Below are positions 58,640 through 64,000 of a stretch of 64,000 bases of DNA, piece after piece. Source of the DNA: Saururus chinensis (lineage: Eukaryota > Streptophyta > Magnoliopsida > Piperales > Saururaceae); contig CP141145.1 of assembly GCA_035235625.1 (NCBI GenBank), positions 24,616,563-24,680,562 on the forward strand, written 5' to 3'. The first letter of the stretch is position 1. Every line of letters begins with the position of its first letter. The notes beneath the pieces were generated by a model. That model was not told where the DNA came from and did not search any database. It worked only from the letters and a program-made list of their open reading frames with translations. A program made the translations under genes and the position numbers.

Positions 58640-59231
58640 AAAAACGCGTAAAACCAAAAACACGTGTTATTGCATATTTCCAGCCTTTACCCCTCACTTC
58701 GATTCGACTCCATCTTCCCTCTTCCAAACATCTTCCTTCATCCCAAACTCCACCCTGATATTCTCTTCCGCCGCCGTCAGCAAGCCGCAGTCCCTGGTAG
58801 CGGTCCACCGCCCGCTTCCACCATCTCCCTCTTCCCAAACTCCTTCCCTATCTTCGACTACATCTACCCCGCCCAAACCATTAATCCAGTCGTCTGCCTC
58901 CCTATTCCCAAACTCCACCTTGATCATCCCTTCCGCAGTTCGATTCAGCTATTTGCCTTCAGCAATCCGCCGATCGCCATCCGCTTCTGGCGTATGCTTC
59001 CGTCATCTCCCTCTTCCCAAGCTAATTTCTATCTTCAGCGAGCACCTACCCAGCGGAGCTACATCTCTCCTGGCGCAGCAGATCTACACGGTTCCGGTCA
59101 TCTCCAGATCGCTTTCGGTCCTCTCTAGATCGCCCACAATTCCTTCTAGTCGTCTCTTCGGCATCTCAACCGGCGGTGCCATTCTGCGAAACAAAACAGA
59201 TCGCGGCTCGATCTAATCTTCTTCCAAAACG
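58640..59231 (+). other. Leader exon of the PIF/Harbinger ORF1
   Basis: CT/GC-rich sequence ending CAAAACG|GTAAAG, a good donor at 59232. It resembles a long 5' leader. The overlapping open frames (58664-59128, 58920-59216) have no domain and are not counted as genes. The transcript start is not identifiable. Confidence 0.5.
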
Positions 59232-59860
59232 GTAAAGCCATTTTTTTTCCTTTTCTTCTCTTATAATTTGATTTTTCCTTTTCTTGATTGCTTAGTTTGG
59301 CCTTTGTATATGTTGAATAGGGCGATTCCCCCAAATCTCTATGCTATCTAAGAACCGAATTTTATTTTTACGATCTGCATACGATTTGGATCAATATTTT
59401 GTTTTTTTTGCCATCCTATATGGCTGATTGTTATCAAATTCATGTTAAACAAGTTGCAAGATGTTTCTAATCGTGAATGGTTTGTGAATTTGTTGGGTGT
59501 AGTTCGATTTTCGGCAACTCATTGATTTGGCGTCTTTGTTTTGGATGGTGAATGTCATCTATTTGTTGGGCGTTTGTTCTGGCCGCTAGATTTGCAGGAT
59601 AGGTGGATTTTTGTGCAGTGATCTGGCAAATTTGATGTATGTTCTAAAAATTGGAGGGTTTTTCAATCTGTTCTTGTCATCTGGTTACCAGAGATCTAGA
59701 TTGTCTCTGGTCGGGGGGTTTCTTTGTCATCTAGTTACCAGAGATCTAGACTTCAATATGACTAAATTTTTATGTCCAAACTATGTCATGCATGGACGGA
59801 AAAATGTGGCTATGCTGCATTATACAAAAAATCGAATTGAACTGTCTTAGATTGTCTTAC

Positions 59861-61762
59861 CCGCTTTTGTTCTTCCATATTGGCCTTGATTAAAGAATAG
59901 ATTGCAACACCAGCTATGGCAATAGCTGTACCAATACCAGTCTGAGTGGAGATTCTATTGCCTGCACAAATTTGCAAATTGTCAGAACAAAAAAAACTCA
60001 GAATTATTTAGTTACAACAGGAAAGCATTTTCCAAAGAAATGATCGATAGCAGAATATGCAGACACATTCATTCAATAGGTTTCTGATTAATGCAAGGAT
60101 TACAGAATTGGAAATTTTGTGACTCTCATTGGGTATTTTTACTAATAGCTTTATATTTATTTGGAGAAAACAATGGTTAGGCACATACCATGCAAAAAGA
60201 AAAGCAAAATCCAACTTCACATCTGTACTGTAACATCTATTTCTCATATTTATGATTGCGAGAGTATAGAAAGATAATTAATTACCAAACACCACAATTG
60301 AAAATCCAATCACAAAAACTTGCTTTAGTACATTCCCGACTGCATGGGTGAGGGGCACAACTCTTTCTAAAGTGTTTGTAGCAATCTGTAAAAATAGTGA
60401 TAAATCAAGTGGTAGAAACCTAATATCAGAACTAGACCCACAATGGTTCCATATAAAAGTCATAAGTTATTGAATTAAAAGATAAGTTGACGAGGGGAGT
60501 AGTGATTCTTGTTCTTACTTGATTGTACAAATGGTAAAACATCCCTATCCAAAACAAATCCGAGAAGAACTTTTGCAAGCCTACTTTAGCAATTGCATTA
60601 GCAAACCCGTGTTGCATCAGTTGTGGTCCCTCAATCTAAAAATTGAGATGTAGAAATCTAAAACAATCTACTAGGTAAAAGTTCAGGGAAAGGAAACTTT
60701 ACTATAAAAAAATTGGCACAATTTGTAAATGATACTCACAATTACAGCTGGAGGGATGCACACAAGGAGAGCTATTATTGAAACGTATGTGTACACATTT
60801 GTACTATCCATATTAGTCTACTTAAGAATAAAAAGAAAACAAGTTAGGTAAGCCAGCCAAACTAACCAAGAAACCATGTATAGAGTTTTTAAATTAGAAG
60901 TAGAAAAGCTCAAGTAGATAAGTGGTTATATAAGAGTCATAGTGTCATACCATGGCTTTTTTTTAATAGATGCTTCTGTAAGTGAAGGCGATGTTCGAGA
61001 TCATAGCACTCACAAAACCAGTCCAGTTAAAAGAGAGTTCAGTCAAGGAAGCCATTGATACACCTGATGCAGAGAAATATAGAGTTACAAGAAATTGAAC
61101 ATCCAATCGAAATAATACTAGGATTATCATTCCATACAGAGTTAATGGGCACTAAGTAACTGCTAGGAGATAGAAACTGGAACTTTTTGCACTGACCTAT
61201 AACAACAGGTGCTAATGACAACCATAGAGCTACTGGAATCTGATGTCCCAAAACAAACTGAGAAGTAGCAGCACTGAAGAAAGGCTCAAGTGCTAGAGAA
61301 GAACATAAGTAACAACCAATTAGTAGAAAAGAGGAAATTACACAGGAAGAGTAATAATAATCTACAGTTCCTACATCAGTCTTTCTCTTTCTGAAAAGAG
61401 TACTTCCCTAACTTGCAGAAGGTCACCAGAAGCAGATACCATACACTACTATTAGATGAAGATAGGGTGTAGGTACCTTTAATGGTGTGAGTAAATGACA
61501 CAGCAACTGCAGCAAATGAAACATTTGACAACACATGGCCGAGTGCATGACATACTGCAACTGGGGTGATAAGCAACAACAGATCCTTATCTATCGGCTG
61601 CTTAGATTAAAGAAGAGGTAAACATTCAATCTTCAAGTAGAAAAATATGACACATAAAAGAAGATTCCAGTAACAGAGCTTACAACACGTTTTGGTATGC
61701 CAACACCCCAAGAAATTAGGTAGTATGCCACTCCAACCAGGAGATGCACAACTGACACAAAG
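59861..61762 (-). pseudogene. TPT: Chloroplast triose-phosphate/phosphate translocator, internal fragment (8 exons)
   Basis: TPT of the inner plastid envelope exchanges triose phosphates for inorganic phosphate. Minus-strand exons with canonical splice sites: 61684-61762 ([20 protein letters not shown]), 61477-61597 ([31 protein letters not shown]), 61197-61292 ([18 protein letters not shown]), 60951-61063 ([16 protein letters not shown]), 60740-60817 ([20 protein letters not shown]), 60519-60635 ([17 protein letters not shown]), 60286-60385 ([18 protein letters not shown]), 59861-59961 ([19 protein letters not shown]). All phases agree, giving about 268 codons, two thirds of the mature protein. 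The first exons (transit peptide, first membrane helices) and the last short exon are missing. One codon in RSIY-KKAM is TAA where the family has Ser, and the phosphate-binding Lys-Arg pair reads Lys-Gln ([10 protein letters not shown]). It lies inside the leader intron of the PIF/Harbinger ORF1, in antisense. Introns are kept, so capture was at the DNA level. Confidence 0.93.
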
Positions 61763-62057
61763 CTGCATAAAAAATTATGGTTATCCTGTGAAATTCAGCA
61801 AGAAGAGCTGAGTTTAATTTTTATCTATATGATCAGGAGGATTCAGCAAGGGGTCTTTTGCTTTCCCTAGTTGTTTATGCGAATGTTCTTATGCTCATGC
61901 AAAGCAATGTATTTGACCATTTCTCTTGAAGCTTGCTGACAGAAACATTGTTTATTATCGTGTTTGTGAGTAGAACCTTGGTAAGTAATAATTAGTTGAA
62001 ATTTACTTGTATATGTTAACATTTTGAAGATGTATTTAGTATTATTGGCAGATGAAA

Positions 62058-62215
62058 TTTTGTTGATATTGTTGTTGCTATTATTGTTGTTATTATTATT
62101 ATTATTACAATTATCATGCTTTTCATTATTATTACTGTTGGATTCATCATCATCCTGATTATTATTATTAGTACTGCTATTATTATGTTATTATTATTAC
62201 TAACTATTATTTTGG
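62058..62215. repeat. Imperfect (ATT)n / (TTA)n tract
   Basis: GTTGTTGCTATTATTGTTGTTATTATT-like trinucleotide-rich sequence with interruptions, in the leader intron. Confidence 0.85.
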
Positions 62216-62538
62216 GGAAAGATTCATCTAATTTTTTCTCTATATTCTATTGTATGCATATTCTTGCAGTGCATTTTTTTAGTTAAACATGTTTCTTAGC
62301 CTTTCTCTTCCATTTTGTTTATCCTCTTCCAGTGTCTGTGTCTGTCTTCTGATAAACATATTTTATGTGGCATAAAGTTCTGAATTATGCTATTATTTGC
62401 TATGTCAACCTGTTTGCATTACATTGGCTTATTTGATCTTGGCTTTGATCTCTATTTTACAATTTATGGCTTTTAGAATAAGAAGTAGCTCATTGCTTGA
62501 TTTTTAGCCATAGTCACCAATTATAAAAAAAATTTTAG

Positions 62539-63793
62539 ACTATGGCCGCACCATCTGCTCAAGTAGGAGGATCCCCTAAGAAATTTTATAAAAAGATTGA
62601 TTGGAATCAGCAAGAACATTATGCCTTTTGAGCCAAGTAGTATTTGCCATCAATAAGGGCCACAGGAGGAATAATACGCTTGACAAGGAAGGGTGGGATC
62701 TAGTGATAGATAGGTTGAGAACTAAGAATAAAATTAATATCGACTTCGCTACGTTAAAAAATCACTATGACAAAGGGAGGAAATTGTGGCAAGGGTGGAA
62801 TGATCTCAGGGGATACACTGGACTTGGCTGGAACGTACACACCAACACTTTCATATGCCCCCCACACGTGTGGCTGAACTTTATCAAGGTCATAATACGT
62901 GAACTCTATCTTGTTTTTCTAATATTTTTAATATATTTTATTTAAATTATATTTCTAACACTTTGTTTGTCCTCTTGTAGAGACATAAAGAATGTAAACG
63001 GTTAAAGAATTGGGGGTATGATGTCGACGCCGAAGCTAACTTATATGCTATTTATTTAAACAACCATGCATCTAGCTGATGGAAGGATTCTGGCATCTCT
63101 GATACCATCCCCCACATGGATAATACTTCAGGCCCCTGTAATGATCCAACTGCACCTCCCCATTCACCTCCACCTTTAACCCCCAATGCAACTCCAGCTG
63201 TAAACACATAATCTCAACCAGATGTGGAATCGTCTGAATGGCCGGCAGGTACTCCATGGGCATACGATCCGTATAATCATCGGGACTTGAATGAAGAGAA
63301 TTTGGGAGATAATGATTTGGTTCATGAGGGAGTGGGGAATTCTAGTGCTATGCCATGCATGGGTACGACAAATCAGCCCCAAACATATGGTTCTACCACA
63401 CAAGCGACAGGTGCAAGCTTGTCCCAACCTCCTCCACCCCCCTCGAGGAGGGTTCAAGGTAATAGGATGCCAACCACCAGTCAGCGGTCCACAAATAGGA
63501 AACAATCAGATGTGGAAGTTTCATCAGGGTTGCAAGCTTTGTCCGAAGCAATGAAGGATAGAAATGAGATCGTTCGAGGGAATAGGGAAGAAGAAATAGA
63601 TGATTATGACAAGTGCATCAATTTGTTAGAGAAACTTCTGGGTTATGACGATGATGATGAATTGTACTTGGGTGCACCATCATTCTTCCTAGATAAGAAT
63701 TTTCGTTGTTTGTTTCTTGCTATGGGACGTGACCCGGTTCGTGCAGAGAAATGGCTTCATGTGCACTATAGGGATCATGGGCCGAAATGTTAG
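62539..63793 (+). pseudogene. Myb/SANT-like ORF1 of the PIF/Harbinger element
   Basis: After the acceptor AAATTTTAG (62538) the ATG at 62542 opens MAAPSAQVGGSPKKFYKKID, WNQQEHYAF. One frame change near 62628 leads into VVFAINKGHRRNN, GWDLVIDRLRTKNKINIDFA, TLKNHYDKGRKLWQGWNDLR and GLGWNVHTNTFICPPHVWLN: the Myb_DNA-bind_3 (LIMYB-like) domain with its three tryptophan positions. An intron at 62889-62980 (AAG|GTCATA...TTGTAG|AGA) is followed by RHKECKRLKNWGYDVDAEAN. TGA (63077) and TAA (63209) lie in frame before the C-terminal part, DDDELYLGAPSFFLDKNF and AEKWLHVHY, stop TAG at 63791. ORF1 proteins bind element ends and assist the transposase. Three lesions make this copy inactive. A host LIMYB relative is the alternative, but the position inside the element argues against it. 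Confidence 0.85.
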
Positions 63794-64000
63794 GTGATAT
63801 TTGGTGATGTGTTCGGACATGTTTTATTTCTATTCTGTGAGTTTATTAGCTAAGTTATACAATTTCAGGACGTGAACACTTTAAGATGATGGTGTATAAC
63901 TTATTTGATAACTGAACTTTAGGATGATGGTTTATAGTTGTATGCTATGAGAATGATATTTGTGTTCTGACATTCGTGTACCAATTAAAGGCTCTTGCGA
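63794..64000. other. Downstream of ORF1, no further gene in window
   Basis: AT-rich sequence with a repeated GGATGATGGT phrase (TTAAGATGATGGTGTATA, TTTAGGATGATGGTTTATA). Probably the 3' region of ORF1. Confidence 0.4.

Larger units (their letters stand above)
58453..64000 (+). mobile_element. PIF/Harbinger element, left end, runs off the window
   Basis: Starts GGACTCGTTTGGGTACGGAA, directly preceded by TAA (58450-58452), the 3-bp target typical of the superfamily. It interrupts the right TIR of MULE E3. Inside are a GC-rich leader, a leader intron, and a Myb/SANT ORF1, the usual partner of the DDE transposase. No DDE transposase is seen before the window ends, so it either lies further right or is absent. 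It carries a captured TPT gene fragment in antisense. Confidence 0.75.

Noticed and set aside
58664-59216. 154- and 98-codon frames in the PIF leader
   Set aside because: Overlapping frames over CT/GC-rich leader sequence with a splice donor just downstream; no domain.

Overview
This is a TE-saturated stretch of a flowering-plant nuclear genome. The evidence is spliced exons with GT..AG introns, plant-specific families (TBL/PMR5, PAL, class III peroxidase, triose-phosphate translocator), Copia and Gypsy retroelements, Mutator-like elements (MULEs), PIF/Harbinger, hAT, CACTA and Stowaway transposons. I see no bacterial-type operon, CRISPR array or rRNA/tRNA gene. The species cannot be named from sequence alone. 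All boundaries and similarity calls were made by eye.

Layout. 0-8 kb: two in-phase exon candidates of an unidentified host gene (368-457 and 6912-7022) with about 6.4 kb between them holding scrambled Copia fragments and a Stowaway MITE. 8-12.8 kb: old retroelement debris, a 161-bp tandem duplication, a pyrimidine-rich block, an (AT)n tract and a transposon ORF remnant. 12.8-20.5 kb: a solo LTR (12832-20510, TSD GCTAT/GCTAC) interrupted by a second, giant solo LTR (13920-18711, TSD TTATG/CTATG). A relative of the giant LTR sits at 29440-33254 (TSD CCTAA/CCAAA). 20.5-29.4 kb: AT-rich retroelement remains, including a Copia LTR edge at 22805, and a hAT-like element with GTCCGT-rich ends (25825-26915). 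33.6-35.5 kb: an Ulp1-protease-like transposon ORF and a 618-bp PIF/Harbinger MITE. 36.0-38.5 kb: a decayed host TBL gene on the minus strand, split by a 749-bp hAT element next to its first splice donor.

40.6-58.4 kb holds three neighbouring MULEs sharing one terminal-inverted-repeat family. E1 (40612-50213) carries a proline-rich captured segment, and its left TIR was split by a Copia element (40658-49098, TSD GCAAG) that itself contains an Athila-like Gypsy fragment. E2 (50414-52932) is a Pack-MULE-like mosaic with the start of a phenylalanine ammonia-lyase gene and, antisense, promoter plus first exon of a class III peroxidase; a 919-bp hAT element with a perfect 8-bp TSD sits at the PAL start. 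E3 (53205-58449) encodes a MuDR-type transposase followed by a plant-mobile-domain ORF.

The right TIR of E3 is cut by a PIF/Harbinger element that starts at 58453 (TSD TAA) and runs off the window. Its Myb/SANT ORF1 (62539-63793) follows a leader exon and a 3.3-kb leader intron, and that intron holds an antisense, intron-containing fragment of the chloroplast triose-phosphate/phosphate translocator gene (eight exons, 59861-61762). Repeated capture of host gene pieces by DNA transposons, with clear nesting order, is the most informative content. No gene in the window looks complete and intact.
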